Assembly: GCF_020819595.1 (NCBI RefSeq)
Contig: NZ_JAJHNP010000004.1
Location: 186,001-250,000 of the forward strand
DNA: 64,000 nt
Direction of reading: 5' to 3'
Source: Streptomyces barringtoniae
GTDB taxonomy: Bacteria > Actinomycetota > Actinomycetes > Streptomycetales > Streptomycetaceae
This document shows positions 1 through 8,915 of the stretch, one piece after another (within the stretch, counting starts at the first letter, position 1; each line of letters opens with the position of its first letter). The translations under genes and the position numbers were made by a program. Under the pieces are notes generated by a model. The model did no database searches. It was not told the DNA's origin and saw only the letters and a list, made by a program, of their open reading frames with translations.

Positions 1-135
1 CGCACGGCGCGCGCGCCCACCACAAGCGCGCGCCGCCGCCTGCGGGAATCCCCGACCCCGCCGTTCCCCCGCACTGTGACGTGTGGCACCATGCTGGCCA
101 CCCCACCGGCACAGCCCTCACAGGAGACACTCCTA

Positions 136-717
136 GTGCAGCAATCCGCCGTTCCGGAGCTCGCTCACAGCCAGACCCGGCCCATCCACTGGGTCGCCAC
201 CGCCACGGCCGTCGCCGGCGTCGTAGCCCTCTCCTCCGTCGTACAACCCGGATCGGCCACCGCCGCCCAAACCCACACCGACACCCGCGGCAAGTCCGCC
301 CCCGCCGCCGTCGCAGCGCCCAGCACCACCGGCGTCGACTTCCCCCTGCAATGCGGACCCGTGAAAGCCGTGGTCGCCAAAAAAGCCACCGGAGACCTCG
401 ACGGCGACGGCAGACCCGAAACGGTCGCGGTGGTCCACTGCGACTCCGCCATGGGCACACCCCCCGACGGGGCCTACGTCCTCACCCGCTCCGCGGACAG
501 CGACCAACCACGCATCGTGGCCACCCTCGTCGACCCCAAGGACCGGCTCACCGTCACCGACTTCTCCATACGCGCGGGCACCGTCGCCGCCACCCTGCTC
601 GGCTACTCCTCCGACGCCGTCCCCAACTGCTGCCCCGACCTCAAGACGCCCACCAAGTGGCACTGGAACGGCACCGCGTTCATCCGCTCCACCCCCACAG
701 ACGCCCACAGCGTCTGA
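136..717 (+). CDS. Secreted or membrane-anchored protein with a DxDGDG motif
   Basis: I do not recognise a named family. The 193-residue product has a hydrophobic segment at about residues 19-44, preceded by one Arg and one His, that looks like a signal peptide or anchor. Next comes an Ala/Thr-rich linker, then a compact domain with DLDGDG followed by a Glu (residues 87-95). That motif resembles the calcium-binding loop of FG-GAP/VCBS-type repeats. Cys73, Cys102 and a later Cys-Cys pair could form disulfides outside the cell. I chose the GTG at 136 because GGAG lies 9 bases upstream; an in-frame ATG at 76 has no such site. A 9-bp GC inverted repeat (6-14 with 26-34) lies upstream and may end the previous gene. 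Confidence 0.7.
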   Translation: MQQSAVPELAHSQTRPIHWVATATAVAGVVALSSVVQPGSATAAQTHTDTRGKSAPAAVAAPSTTGVDFPLQCGPVKAVVAKKATGDLDGDGRPETVAVVHCDSAMGTPPDGAYVLTRSADSDQPRIVATLVDPKDRLTVTDFSIRAGTVAATLLGYSSDAVPNCCPDLKTPTKWHWNGTAFIRSTPTDAHSV

Positions 718-736
718 CACACGTCCGGGCCCGGCC

Positions 737-1033
737 TCACTCCGCGTCGGGCCCGTACACCTCGACCCTGTCCGAAACCCGGCGCACATGAATGCACTCA
801 CCGGGACACTCCCGAGCCGAGTCCACCACATCCGCCAGCAGCGGCAACGGCACCGGCGCCACCGCACCCACCGCCTGCAACAGCTCCGCGTCCGCACCCT
901 TCACATAGGCCAGCCCGTCGATGTCCAGCTCGAACACCTCAGGCGCGTACTGGGCGCAGATCCCGTCACCGGTACACAGATCCTGGTCGATCCAGACCTC
1001 CAGCGCCTCCCCGCCCAGGGCCTCCTGCTGCAC
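737..1033 (-). CDS. Small iron-sulfur ferredoxin
   Basis: This 98-residue protein has a CTGDGIC motif (Cys20 and Cys26) followed by APEVFELDIDG, and a second cysteine pair in ECPGEC (Cys76 and Cys80). That is the layout of short actinobacterial ferredoxins that bind a [3Fe-4S] or [4Fe-4S] cluster and pass electrons to cytochrome P450s or other oxidoreductases. A stretch of about 25 residues rich in Ala, Pro and Leu separates the two halves. Two GTG starts are possible, at 1039 and 1033. I took 1033 because AGGAG then sits 8 bases upstream. It is convergent with the gene at 136-717 and divergent from arc. No P450 is adjacent; the nearest is at 23,949. Its partner is unknown. Confidence 0.85.
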   Translation of the reverse strand: MQQEALGGEALEVWIDQDLCTGDGICAQYAPEVFELDIDGLAYVKGADAELLQAVGAVAPVPLPLLADVVDSARECPGECIHVRRVSDRVEVYGPDAE

Positions 1034-1561
1034 GGTCACCTCTCCTGCCGTCGGTATGCCGGGCGGAACCGGCACCCCAAGGGTCAGCCGGGTCCGCACC
1101 AGCGGCTGTTGAACACCCCCGACCCTACCTCCGCCGGCATTCCGGCCACGTTCCACCGGCACCGGGTTTCCACTCCCGCCCCCTCGGGTAACAGCGCCCG
1201 ACCAGGACAGACATGACATCGGCCACGGCACCCACCACTTCAAGCCGGACCGGCCGTCACACCTGTCATCCGGACCGTCGCTCAGCGTGATGACCGCGAG
1301 AGCGTACCGCGGGCTGCCCACCTCCCGGGCCCACCAGCCCGGACCGGACAACTCCGGCCACTCCCGAAGGGTTTTGACCATGCGATGCCCGGAACAAGTC
1401 GCTTCCGCATCACGTTGAGTGGGTATCCCCTCCGTGCGAGGGAGAGCGCAACGGGTGACCGACGACACACCTTGACAGTCTTGGTGATCTAGGGGTTTCA
1501 ATCGACACCCACCCAGGTAGGGTCTGGAAGCGTCCAGCTCCCCTTGGAGGAGGTGAGGACC
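1034..1561. other. Intergenic region between the divergent ferredoxin gene and arc
   Basis: No convincing gene lies in these 528 bases. Short open frames here lack ribosome binding sites and family resemblance. The arc-proximal part is the likely promoter region: a perfect TTGACA occurs at 1472-1477, and a TTTCAA (1496-1501) is spaced 16 bases from TAGGGT (1518-1523), a common Streptomyces -10 variant. I cannot tell which is used. The sequence GGAGGAGG at 1546-1553 provides the ribosome binding site for arc. Confidence 0.5.
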
Positions 1562-3328
1562 GTGGCAGCCCACGACGACGACATGAACCGCGGCATCCGC
1601 CCGGGACGAGGGTCCGACGACCCGGCCGGGCAGATCGCCTACCTTGAGCAGGAGATCGCCGTCCTGCGACGCAAGCTCGCCGACTCTCCGCGACACACGA
1701 GGATTCTCGAAGAGCGGATCGTCGAGCTGCAGACCAACCTGGCCGGCGTGTCCGCCCAGAACGAACGGCTGGCCAACACCCTCCGCGAGGCCCGCGACCA
1801 GATCGTGGCCCTCAAGGAAGAGGTCGACCGGCTCGCCCAGCCGCCCGCCGGCTTCGGCGTCTTCCTGCAGGCCAACGAGGACGGCACCGCCGACATCTTC
1901 ACCGGAGGCCGCAAACTCCGCGTGAACGTCAGCCCCAGCGTCGACCTCGACGACCTGCGGCGCGGCCAGGAAGTCATGCTCAACGAAGCGCTCAACGTGG
2001 TCGAAGCCATGGAATACGAGCGCGTCGGCGACATCGTCACCCTCAAGGAAATCCTCGAGGACGGCGAGCGCGCCCTCGTACTGGGGCACACCGACGAGGA
2101 ACGGGTGGTACGGCTCGCCGAGCCACTGCTGGACGTCACCATCCGCGCCGGCGACGCCCTCCTGCTCGAACCCCGCTCCGGCTACGTCTACGAAGTCGTC
2201 CCCAAGAGCGAGGTCGAAGAACTCGTCCTCGAAGAGGTCCCCGACATCGGCTACGAGCAGATCGGCGGACTCGGCAACCAGATCGAAGCCATCCGCGACG
2301 CGGTCGAGCTGCCGTACCTCTACCCCGACCTGTTCAAGGAGCACGAGCTGCGCCCGCCGAAGGGCGTCCTGCTCTACGGCCCCCCCGGCTGCGGCAAGAC
2401 ACTCATCGCCAAGGCCGTCGCGAACTCGCTCGCCAAGAAGGTCGCCGAGGTCACCGGCCAAGCCGCCGGCAAGAGCTTCTTCCTCAACATCAAGGGCCCC
2501 GAGCTGCTCAACAAGTACGTCGGCGAGACCGAGCGGCAGATCCGCCTCGTCTTCCAGCGTGCCCGGGAGAAGGCCAGCGAGGGCACCCCCGTCATCGTCT
2601 TCTTCGACGAGATGGAGTCCCTCTTCCGCACCCGCGGCTCCGGCGTCAGCTCCGACGTGGAGAACACCATCGTCCCGCAGCTGCTCGCCGAGATCGACGG
2701 CGTGGAAGGCCTGGAGAACGTGGTCGTCATCGGCGCCTCCAACCGCGAGGACATGATCGACCCCGCCATCCTGCGCCCCGGCCGCCTCGACGTGAAGATC
2801 AAGATCGAGCGCCCCGACGCCGAAGCCGCCAAGGACATCTTCGGCAAGTACCTCACCGAACGCCTCCCGCTGCACGCCGACGACCTCGGCGAACACGGCG
2901 GCGACAAGGCCACCACCGTCCAGAGCATGATCCAGACGGCGGTCGAGCAGATGTACGCCGAATCCGAGGAGAACCGCTTCCTGGAAGTCACCTACGCCAA
3001 CGGCGACAAGGAAGTCCTCTACTTCAAGGACTTCAACTCCGGCGCCATGATCGAAAACATCGTCGGACGCGCCAAGAAAATGGCGATCAAGGACTTCCTC
3101 GAAAAGAACCAGAAGGGCCTCCGCGTCTCCCACCTCCTCCAGGCCTGCGTGGACGAGTTCAAGGAGAACGAAGACCTCCCCAACACCACCAACCCCGACG
3201 ACTGGGCCCGCATCTCCGGAAAGAAGGGCGAACGGATCGTCTACATCCGTACCCTCATCACCGGAAAGCAGGGCGCAGACACCGGACGCTCCATCGACAC
3301 GGTGGCGAACACCGGTCAGTACCTGTAA
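1562..3328 (+). CDS. arc: Proteasome-activating AAA ATPase ARC (Mpa)
   Basis: ARC is the hexameric AAA ATPase that recognises pupylated proteins, unfolds them and feeds them to the 20S proteasome. The 588 residues show a heptad-rich N-terminal coiled coil (about 20-80) that binds Pup, an OB-fold region, then the ATPase with Walker A GPPGCGKT (273-280) and Walker B ending in DE (349-350), followed by an SRH-like segment with [10 protein letters not shown]. The C terminus GQYL matches the proteasome-docking tail of Mpa. I chose the GTG at 1562 because AGGAGG precedes it by about 8 bases; a TTG at 1544 overlaps that site. A strong terminator follows, so arc is probably its own transcription unit upstream of dop. 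Confidence 0.97.
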   Translation: MAAHDDDMNRGIRPGRGSDDPAGQIAYLEQEIAVLRRKLADSPRHTRILEERIVELQTNLAGVSAQNERLANTLREARDQIVALKEEVDRLAQPPAGFGVFLQANEDGTADIFTGGRKLRVNVSPSVDLDDLRRGQEVMLNEALNVVEAMEYERVGDIVTLKEILEDGERALVLGHTDEERVVRLAEPLLDVTIRAGDALLLEPRSGYVYEVVPKSEVEELVLEEVPDIGYEQIGGLGNQIEAIRDAVELPYLYPDLFKEHELRPPKGVLLYGPPGCGKTLIAKAVANSLAKKVAEVTGQAAGKSFFLNIKGPELLNKYVGETERQIRLVFQRAREKASEGTPVIVFFDEMESLFRTRGSGVSSDVENTIVPQLLAEIDGVEGLENVVVIGASNREDMIDPAILRPGRLDVKIKIERPDAEAAKDIFGKYLTERLPLHADDLGEHGGDKATTVQSMIQTAVEQMYAESEENRFLEVTYANGDKEVLYFKDFNSGAMIENIVGRAKKMAIKDFLEKNQKGLRVSHLLQACVDEFKENEDLPNTTNPDDWARISGKKGERIVYIRTLITGKQGADTGRSIDTVANTGQYL

Positions 3329-3337
3329 CAGCAGGGC

Positions 3338-3383
3338 GGCTGCGGGTGCCCTCACCGGGGTACCCGCAGCCCTTGCGTTTTTC
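3338..3383 (+). terminator. Intrinsic terminator after arc
   Basis: A 10-bp perfect stem, GGCTGCGGGT (3338-3347) with ACCCGCAGCC (3362-3371), is followed by a T-rich tract including TTTTT. It lies 10 bases after the arc stop and separates arc from dop. Confidence 0.85.
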
Positions 3384-3562
3384 AGGCCACGACCGGAGCA
3401 GCCAATGACGCAAATGATCTCCCCACCAGCGCAAAGGCGTTCTAGGCTCGTTCCTACCGCCGAGTCGCGCAGTGCGGGGACGGGCACCGCACACGCACCG
3501 GAGCGCCAGCGGTACGTGAGCGGCGCCCACGACCGAGGGTGCCGCCGGGCAAGGAGGGCCGC

Positions 3563-5074
3563 ATGACCGTACGGCGAGTAATGGGCATCGAGACGGAGTA
3601 CGGAATCTCCGTCCCCGGCCACCCCAACGCCAATGCCATGCTCACCTCGTCCCAGATCGTCAACGCCTACGCGGCGGCGATGCACCGGGCCCGCCGGGCC
3701 CGCTGGGACTTCGAGGAAGAAAACCCGCTACGGGACGCGCGAGGCTTCGACCTCGCCCGGGAGGCCGCCGACGCCAGCCAGCTCACCGACGAGGACATCG
3801 GCCTCGCCAACGTCATCCTCACCAACGGTGCGCGACTCTACGTCGACCACGCCCACCCCGAATACAGCGCCCCCGAGGTCACCAACCCCCGCGACGCCGT
3901 CCTCTGGGACAAGGCCGGCGAACGCATCATGGCCGAAGCCGCCGAACGAGCAGCCCAGCTCCCCGGCGCCCAGCCCATCCACCTCTACAAGAACAACACC
4001 GACAACAAGGGCGCCAGCTACGGCACACACGAGAACTACCTGATGAAGCGGGAAACCCCCTTCTCGGACATCGTGCGCCACCTCACCCCCTTCTTCGTCT
4101 CCCGCCAGGTCTTCTCCGGCGCCGGCCGCGTCGGCATCGGCCAGGACGGCCACGAACACGGCTTCCAGATCAGCCAGCGCGCCGACTACTTCGAAGTCGA
4201 GGTCGGCCTCGAAACCACCCTCAAGCGCCCCATCATCAACACGCGCGACGAACCCCACGCCGACGCGGAGAAATACCGCCGCCTCCACGTGATCATCGGC
4301 GACGCCAACCTCTCCGAGATCTCCACCTACCTCAAACTGGGCACGACCTCCCTGGTCCTGTCCATGATCGAGGACAGCTTCATCGCGGTGGACCTCGCCG
4401 TCGACCAGCCGGTAAGGACGCTCCACCAGGTCTCCCACGACCCCTCCCTGAAGCGCCTGATCACGCTCCGCAGCGGCCGCACCCTGACCGCCGTACAGCT
4501 CCAGATGGAGTACTACGAGCTGTCCCGCAAGTACGTGGAGGAGCGCTACGGCGCCGACGCCGACGACCAGACCAAGGACGTCCTGACCCGCTGGGAAGAC
4601 ACCCTCACGCGGCTCGAGAACGACCCCATGAGCCTCGCCGGCGAACTCGACTGGGTCGCCAAACGCGAACTGATGGAGGGCTACCGCCGCCGTGACGGCC
4701 TCGACTGGGACGCCGCCCGCCTCCACCTCGTCGACCTCCAGTACGCCGACGTGCGAGCCGAGAAAGGCCTCTACAACCGCCTCGTCGCCCGCGGCCGCAT
4801 GAAGCGGCTCCTGGACGAGGCCGAGGTCGACAGGGCCCGCACCAAGCCGCCGGAGGACACCCGGGCGTACTTCCGCGGCCGCTGCCTGGAGCAGTACGCC
4901 GACGACGTCGCCGCCGCCTCCTGGGACTCGGTCATCTTCGACCTCCCCGGCCGGGACTCGTTGCAGCGCGTTCCAACCCTGGAACCGCTACGCGGAACGC
5001 GAAATCACGTCAAGGAGCTGCTGGACCGCTGCCGCACCGCAGAAGACCTGGTCAGGGTCCTGTCAGGCGGCTGA
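3563..5074 (+). CDS. dop: Pup deamidase/depupylase Dop
   Basis: Dop converts the C-terminal Gln of Pup to Glu so that PafA can ligate it, and also removes Pup from substrates. The 503-residue protein has the carboxylate-amine ligase-like fold: the N-terminal IETEYG carries the Mg/ATP-binding Glu, and Asp95 in [10 protein letters not shown] corresponds to the catalytic Asp of the family. Residues about 40-80 form the insertion (Dop loop) that is absent from PafA. The start is the ATG at 3563, with AAGGAGG 5-6 bases upstream. The upstream in-frame codon at 3539 would put the ribosome site inside the gene. It sits 171 bases before pup. It is homologous to pafA at 10,185. Confidence 0.97.
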   Translation: MTVRRVMGIETEYGISVPGHPNANAMLTSSQIVNAYAAAMHRARRARWDFEEENPLRDARGFDLAREAADASQLTDEDIGLANVILTNGARLYVDHAHPEYSAPEVTNPRDAVLWDKAGERIMAEAAERAAQLPGAQPIHLYKNNTDNKGASYGTHENYLMKRETPFSDIVRHLTPFFVSRQVFSGAGRVGIGQDGHEHGFQISQRADYFEVEVGLETTLKRPIINTRDEPHADAEKYRRLHVIIGDANLSEISTYLKLGTTSLVLSMIEDSFIAVDLAVDQPVRTLHQVSHDPSLKRLITLRSGRTLTAVQLQMEYYELSRKYVEERYGADADDQTKDVLTRWEDTLTRLENDPMSLAGELDWVAKRELMEGYRRRDGLDWDAARLHLVDLQYADVRAEKGLYNRLVARGRMKRLLDEAEVDRARTKPPEDTRAYFRGRCLEQYADDVAAASWDSVIFDLPGRDSLQRVPTLEPLRGTRNHVKELLDRCRTAEDLVRVLSGG

Positions 5075-5245
5075 GCGGGCCAGGGGGGTACTCGGTGCGG
5101 CTCGGGCGGCAGGGTGGAAATCCTGCCGCCCGGGAATCATCGAGATGGCCCCCGTACGTTGGAGAAACTGCGGGGCCGATGTCGGACCCGGCTTGTAGGG
5201 TCTGATCATCACCGATCGGCAGGCGAACTGAGCGGGGTGAGGGTT

Positions 5246-5464
5246 ATGGCAACCAAGGACACCGGCGGCGGCCAGCAGAAGGCCACGCGCGCGACCGAAG
5301 AGGTCGAGGAGCAGGCGCAGGACGCGCAGGCTTCGGAGGACCTCAAGGAGCGGCACGAGAAACTGAGCGACGACGTGGACTCCGTCCTGGACGAAATCGA
5401 TGACGTGCTCGAGGAGAACGCAGAGGACTTCGTTCGAAGCTTCGTTCAAAAAGGCGGCCAGTAG
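5246..5464 (+). CDS. pup: Prokaryotic ubiquitin-like protein Pup
   Basis: Pup is the 72-residue, mostly disordered tag that is attached through its C terminus to lysines of proteins destined for the proteasome. The sequence is very acidic, with the helical ARC-binding segment around residues 30-58 and the C terminus KGGQ. The final Gln means the product must be deamidated by Dop before ligation by PafA; both enzymes are in this window. I chose the ATG at 5246 (GGTGAGGG just upstream) because it gives the canonical Pup length; an upstream in-frame codon at 5114 has no support. An endonuclease-like gene and prcB-prcA follow closely, so they may be co-transcribed. Confidence 0.97.
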   Translation: MATKDTGGGQQKATRATEEVEEQAQDAQASEDLKERHEKLSDDVDSVLDEIDDVLEENAEDFVRSFVQKGGQ

Positions 5465-5496
5465 CCTTCGAATTGAAGGTGGCGAGGGGGGCTGGC

Positions 5497-6090
5497 TTGG
5501 GAAGCGAAGAAGGTGTGAAGCGCTGCTCGCGGTGCAAGCAGCACAAACCGCGGGCAGCGTTCGCGCGGAACAAGGCGATGCGTGACGGGCTGCAGGTCTC
5601 TTGCCGGGAGTGCGCGTCGGCGTACCACCAGCAGCGTCAGGTGGCCAAGGGGCGCAACGTTCGTCCAGGAGTGAATGTGCCCCCTGGTCACAAGTACTGC
5701 CGTACCTGTGGCGAGATCAAGCCGCACAGCGAGTGGACTCGGAACAGCAGCGCCTCGGACGGCCTGGCGACTCTCTGCGAGGCGTGCAAGGCAGTGAAGG
5801 GTCGGCAGCACCATCTCAAGTGCGACTACAACCTCACCGAAGCCGAGCGGGACGCGATGATCGCCTCCCAGCGGGGCCTGTGTGCGATCTGTCCAGATGC
5901 CCCGCCGGTGCATGTGGATCACTGCCACAAGACGGGTAGGGTCCGTGGCGTACTGTGCTTCAACTGCAATTCGGCCATCGGCAAGTTGCGAGACGACCCT
6001 GACGTTGGCCGTCGTGCCGTTGCTTACCTGGAAGGAAACTTGTGGAAGCCAATACTCGTGGCACCGGGCGTCTACCAGCTGCCTTCCTGA
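5497..6090 (+). CDS. Zinc-ribbon protein with an endonuclease VII-like HNH domain
   Basis: This gene of about 197 residues lies between pup and prcB. It has two consecutive treble-clef-like zinc motifs, CSRC...CREC and CRTC...CEAC, each with similar flanking residues, suggesting internal duplication. A recombination endonuclease VII-type nuclease domain follows, with CAIC, the catalytic-type VDHCHKTG and CFNC. Such enzymes cut branched or nicked DNA; no target is evident here. The start is uncertain: I prefer the TTG at 5497, with GAGGGGGG upstream. The TTG at 5473 and GTG at 5515 are alternatives. Its 3' end overlaps the start of prcB by 49 bases in another frame, so the two are probably translationally linked. 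I recall similar genes at this position in other streptomycetes but could not verify it. Confidence 0.85.
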   Translation: MGSEEGVKRCSRCKQHKPRAAFARNKAMRDGLQVSCRECASAYHQQRQVAKGRNVRPGVNVPPGHKYCRTCGEIKPHSEWTRNSSASDGLATLCEACKAVKGRQHHLKCDYNLTEAERDAMIASQRGLCAICPDAPPVHVDHCHKTGRVRGVLCFNCNSAIGKLRDDPDVGRRAVAYLEGNLWKPILVAPGVYQLPS

Positions 6091-6887
6091 CGCCTGGGTC
6101 CTCCTCCTTCATGGACTTCCTGTCCGAGCACCAGCCCGAGATGCTGCCCGGCAACCGGCAGCTGCCGCCCACGCAGGGTGTGATCGAGGCACCCCACGGC
6201 ACCACCATCGTGGCCGTGACCTTCCCGGGCGGCGTGGTGCTGGCCGGTGACCGTCGGGCCACCATGGGCAACATCATCGCTCAGCGGGACATCGAGAAGG
6301 TGTTCCCGGCGGACGAGTACTCGGCTGTCGGTATCGCCGGCACCGCCGGTCTCGCCGTGGAGATGGTCAAGCTCTTCCAGCTGGAGCTGGAGCACTTCGA
6401 GAAGGTCGAGGGTGCGCAGCTGTCGCTGGAGGGCAAGGCGAACCGGTTGTCGACGATGATCCGGTCGAATCTGGGCATGGCGATGCAGGGGCTGGCGGTC
6501 GTGCCGCTGTTCGCGGGGTATGACCTGGACCGGGAGAAGGGGCGGATCTTCTCCTACGACGTCACGGGTGGCCGCAGCGAGGAACACAACTTCGCGGCGA
6601 CGGGTTCCGGCTCGATCTTCGCGCGTGGTGCGATGAAGAAGTTGTTCCGCGACGACCTGACGGAGGAGCAGGCGACCACGCTGGTGGTGCAGGCTCTCTA
6701 TGACGCGGCTGACGACGACTCGGCGACCGGTGGTCCCGATGTCGCCCGCCGGATCTACCCGATCATCACCGTGATCACCGAGGACGGTTTCCGCCGGGTG
6801 ACGGAGGAGGAGTCCTCCGGGATCGCTCGTGCGGTGCTGCAGAAGCGCCTGGAGGAGCCGGACGGCCCGAAGGCCGCCCTGCTCTGA
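6042..6887 (+). CDS. prcB: 20S proteasome beta subunit precursor
   Basis: PrcB forms the inner rings and active sites of the 20S proteasome. In the 281-residue precursor, a 53-residue propeptide ends at HG and self-cleavage exposes Thr54 (TTIVAV), the N-terminal nucleophile. GDRRATMGN follows, with the Asp and Arg typical of the beta active site. The start is a GTG at 6042 preceded by GGAAGGAA at about 6 bases; it lies inside the 3' end of the endonuclease-like gene. A later ATG at 6111 has no ribosome site. prcA follows after 62 bases, so the two subunits are made together. Confidence 0.97.
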   Translation: MEANTRGTGRLPAAFLTPGSSSFMDFLSEHQPEMLPGNRQLPPTQGVIEAPHGTTIVAVTFPGGVVLAGDRRATMGNIIAQRDIEKVFPADEYSAVGIAGTAGLAVEMVKLFQLELEHFEKVEGAQLSLEGKANRLSTMIRSNLGMAMQGLAVVPLFAGYDLDREKGRIFSYDVTGGRSEEHNFAATGSGSIFARGAMKKLFRDDLTEEQATTLVVQALYDAADDDSATGGPDVARRIYPIITVITEDGFRRVTEEESSGIARAVLQKRLEEPDGPKAALL

Positions 6888-6949
6888 GTGCGGGCCCCGG
6901 TTCTTATCAAGGTGATCCAGTGACCATGACAGAAAGGGACGGATAACCG

Positions 6950-7705
6950 GTGTCGACGCCGTTCTATGTCTCCCCTCAGCAGGCCATGGCCGACCGGGCG
7001 GAGTACGCCCGGAAGGGCATCGCCCGTGGCCGCAGCCTGGTCGTGCTGCAGTATGCCGACGGCATTGTGTTCGTCGGTGAGAACCCGTCCCGTGCGCTGC
7101 ACAAGTTCAGCGAGATCTATGACCGGATCGGTTTCGCGGCCGCCGGTAAGTACAACGAGTACGAGAACCTGCGCATCGGTGGTGTTCGTTACGCCGACCT
7201 GCGTGGTTACACCTATGACCGTGATGATGTGACCGCCCGTGGTCTGGCGAACGTGTACGCCCAGACGCTCGGCACGATCTTCTCGTCGGCCGCGGAGAAG
7301 CCGTACGAGGTGGAGCTGGTCGTGGCCGAGGTGGGGGAGACCCCGGAGGGCGACCAGATCTATCGGCTGCCGCATGACGGGTCGATCGTGGACGAGCACG
7401 GTTCGGTCGCGGTGGGCGGCAACGCCGAGCAGATCAGCAGTTTCCTGGACCAGCGTCACCGTGACGGCATGTCGCTGGCGGAGGCTTTGAAGCTGGCGGT
7501 GCAGGCCTTGTCCCGTGACACCAACGGCAGCGAGCGGGAGATTCCCGCGGAGCGGCTGGAGGTGGCGGTGCTGGATCGTACGCGTCCGCAGAAGCGCAAG
7601 TTCAAGCGCATCGTCGGTCGTCAGCTGTCGCGTCTGCTGGCGGCGGACGGCGCAACCACCGAGGCGGAGAGCTCGGAGGAGGAGGACGGCTCCGAGGAGG
7701 AGTGA
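6950..7705 (+). CDS. prcA: 20S proteasome alpha subunit
   Basis: PrcA forms the outer rings that gate the 20S proteasome and dock ARC. The 251-residue product starts [27 protein letters not shown]... in the typical alpha-subunit fashion and keeps the [15 protein letters not shown] strand of the proteasome fold. The C terminus is a highly acidic, probably disordered tail of Ser and Glu. It begins at a GTG, with AGAAAGGGACGG upstream. A long hairpin just downstream ends the pup-prcBA unit. Confidence 0.96.
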   Translation: MSTPFYVSPQQAMADRAEYARKGIARGRSLVVLQYADGIVFVGENPSRALHKFSEIYDRIGFAAAGKYNEYENLRIGGVRYADLRGYTYDRDDVTARGLANVYAQTLGTIFSSAAEKPYEVELVVAEVGETPEGDQIYRLPHDGSIVDEHGSVAVGGNAEQISSFLDQRHRDGMSLAEALKLAVQALSRDTNGSEREIPAERLEVAVLDRTRPQKRKFKRIVGRQLSRLLAADGATTEAESSEEEDGSEEE

Positions 7706-7730
7706 TCCGCCGCCCTGTTTGCCTGCTCCC

Positions 7731-7762
7731 GTGTGCCCCGGCCGTTCTCCTGGCCGGGGCAC
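7731..7762. terminator. Bidirectional terminator between prcA and the LacI gene
   Basis: A perfect 12-bp inverted repeat, TGTGCCCCGGCC (7731-7742) with GGCCGGGGCACA (7751-7762) around an 8-base loop, lies between the convergent genes prcA and lacI-type regulator. It has no T tract, which is usual for Streptomyces. Confidence 0.75.
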
Positions 7763-7778
7763 ACGGCGTTCGCGTTGG

Positions 7779-8807
7779 TCAGCGTGGGGCCTGGGCGGCG
7801 CGTGGTGGGGCCGTGGAGCCGCGTACGACGAGGCGGACCGGGATGTCCCCGCTCTCGGGTTGCCGGCCTTCCAGGACGGCGAGGAGGGCTTGCATGCCGC
7901 GTTCGCCGAAGAGCTCGGCGTCCAGTCGTACGGTGGTGAGTTCGGGGTCGATGGCGGTGGCGAGGCCGAGGTCGTCGACGCCCGTGACGGAGACGTCGTC
8001 GGGTACGCGCAGGCCGAGGCGGCGCAGGGCTTTGTAGGCGCCGGCTGCGAGTTTGTCGTCGTCGCAGACGACGGCGGTGGGCCGGGGTCCGGGGGCGGTG
8101 AGTGCGCTCTCGGTTGCGGTCAGGGCGCCTTCGATGGAGATGGGGGCCCGGGTGGTGCGCACGTGCGTCCCCGGTACGGCGGCCATGCGTGTCGCGAGTT
8201 CACGCGCGCGTACCTCGAAGGTCCAGGAGGGGACGTCGGCGGCCAGGTGGAGGATGCGGCGGTGGCCGAGGGTGAGCAGGTGGTCGGTGACCTGGCGGAA
8301 GCCGTCGGCGATGTCGAGGTTGACGGTGGCGGCGCCGAGGCTGCCGTCGGGGTCGCTGTCGAGCATGACGAGGGGGAGTTGGTCGCCGCGGATGGCGGTG
8401 AGGGCGTCGGCGGCCATGGAGGAGGCGATGACGCCGTCGAGGGCGGCCTGGGCGGAGGCGAAGGGGTCGCGGGCGGGGCCGATGCCTTCGGGGGAGGGGT
8501 AGAGGACGACGCCGAAGCCGTTTTCGGCGGCGACGCGTGCGGCGCCGGTGTAGACGCCGGCGAAGAACTCCGTCGTCAGGGCCGGTACGACCAGCAGGAC
8601 GGTGCGAGTGTGGCCGAGGCGGAGGTTTCGGGCGGCGAGGTTGGGGCGGTAGCCGAGTTCGCGTGCGGCGTCGCGGACTCGTTCGGCGGTGGCTGCGGAG
8701 ACTCGGCCGCGCCATTTGTCGCCGAGTACGAGGGAGACGGCGGCCTGGGAGACCCCGGCTGCCTGGGCGACGTCCCGGCTGGTCGGGCGCGTGCTGCTGC
8801 GTGCCAC
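7779..8807 (-). CDS. LacI-family transcriptional regulator
   Basis: The 342-residue protein has an N-terminal LacI helix-turn-helix (TSRDVAQAAGVSQAAVSLVLG, residues about 9-29) with the hinge-helix region RPNLAARNLR. A periplasmic-binding-protein-like effector domain with GVDDLGLA and TTVRLD motifs near the C terminus follows. It should be a dimeric repressor that responds to a small sugar-like ligand, which I cannot predict. It starts at GTG 8807, with AGGGG about 9 bases upstream. It is divergent from an MFS exporter, and the shared 108-base spacer contains a 27-base inverted repeat that is its likely operator. Confidence 0.93.
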   Translation of the reverse strand: MARSSTRPTSRDVAQAAGVSQAAVSLVLGDKWRGRVSAATAERVRDAARELGYRPNLAARNLRLGHTRTVLLVVPALTTEFFAGVYTGAARVAAENGFGVVLYPSPEGIGPARDPFASAQAALDGVIASSMAADALTAIRGDQLPLVMLDSDPDGSLGAATVNLDIADGFRQVTDHLLTLGHRRILHLAADVPSWTFEVRARELATRMAAVPGTHVRTTRAPISIEGALTATESALTAPGPRPTAVVCDDDKLAAGAYKALRRLGLRVPDDVSVTGVDDLGLATAIDPELTTVRLDAELFGERGMQALLAVLEGRQPESGDIPVRLVVRGSTAPPRAAQAPR

Positions 8808-8864
8808 GGTGGGCTGCCCCTGTTCTTCTGGTCGTTCGCCTGGACGTTGGAACAGCGCACATGG

Positions 8865-8891
8865 TACGTATGACGACGGACGTTATACGTA
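8865..8891. promoter_or_regulatory. Inverted repeat, probable LacI-type operator
   Basis: TACGTATGAC (8865-8874) and GTTATACGTA (8882-8891) are inverted repeats with one mismatch, separated by 7 bases. They sit between the divergent LacI regulator and MFS genes, 25 bases before the MFS start. The position suggests autoregulation and control of the transporter; binding is inferred, not shown. Confidence 0.6.
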
Positions 8892-8915
8892 AAACGTGGG
8901 GCTGGAGGGCGGCAC

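Noticed and set aside
1..135. Gene at the very start of the window
   Set aside because: Only a 9-bp GC-rich inverted repeat and low-complexity sequence are visible; no frame is supported.
737..3685. Very long antisense frame covering arc on the minus strand
   Set aside because: It is a GC-rich reverse-frame shadow; only its C-terminal end (the ferredoxin, 737-1033) has real similarity and a start with a ribosome site.
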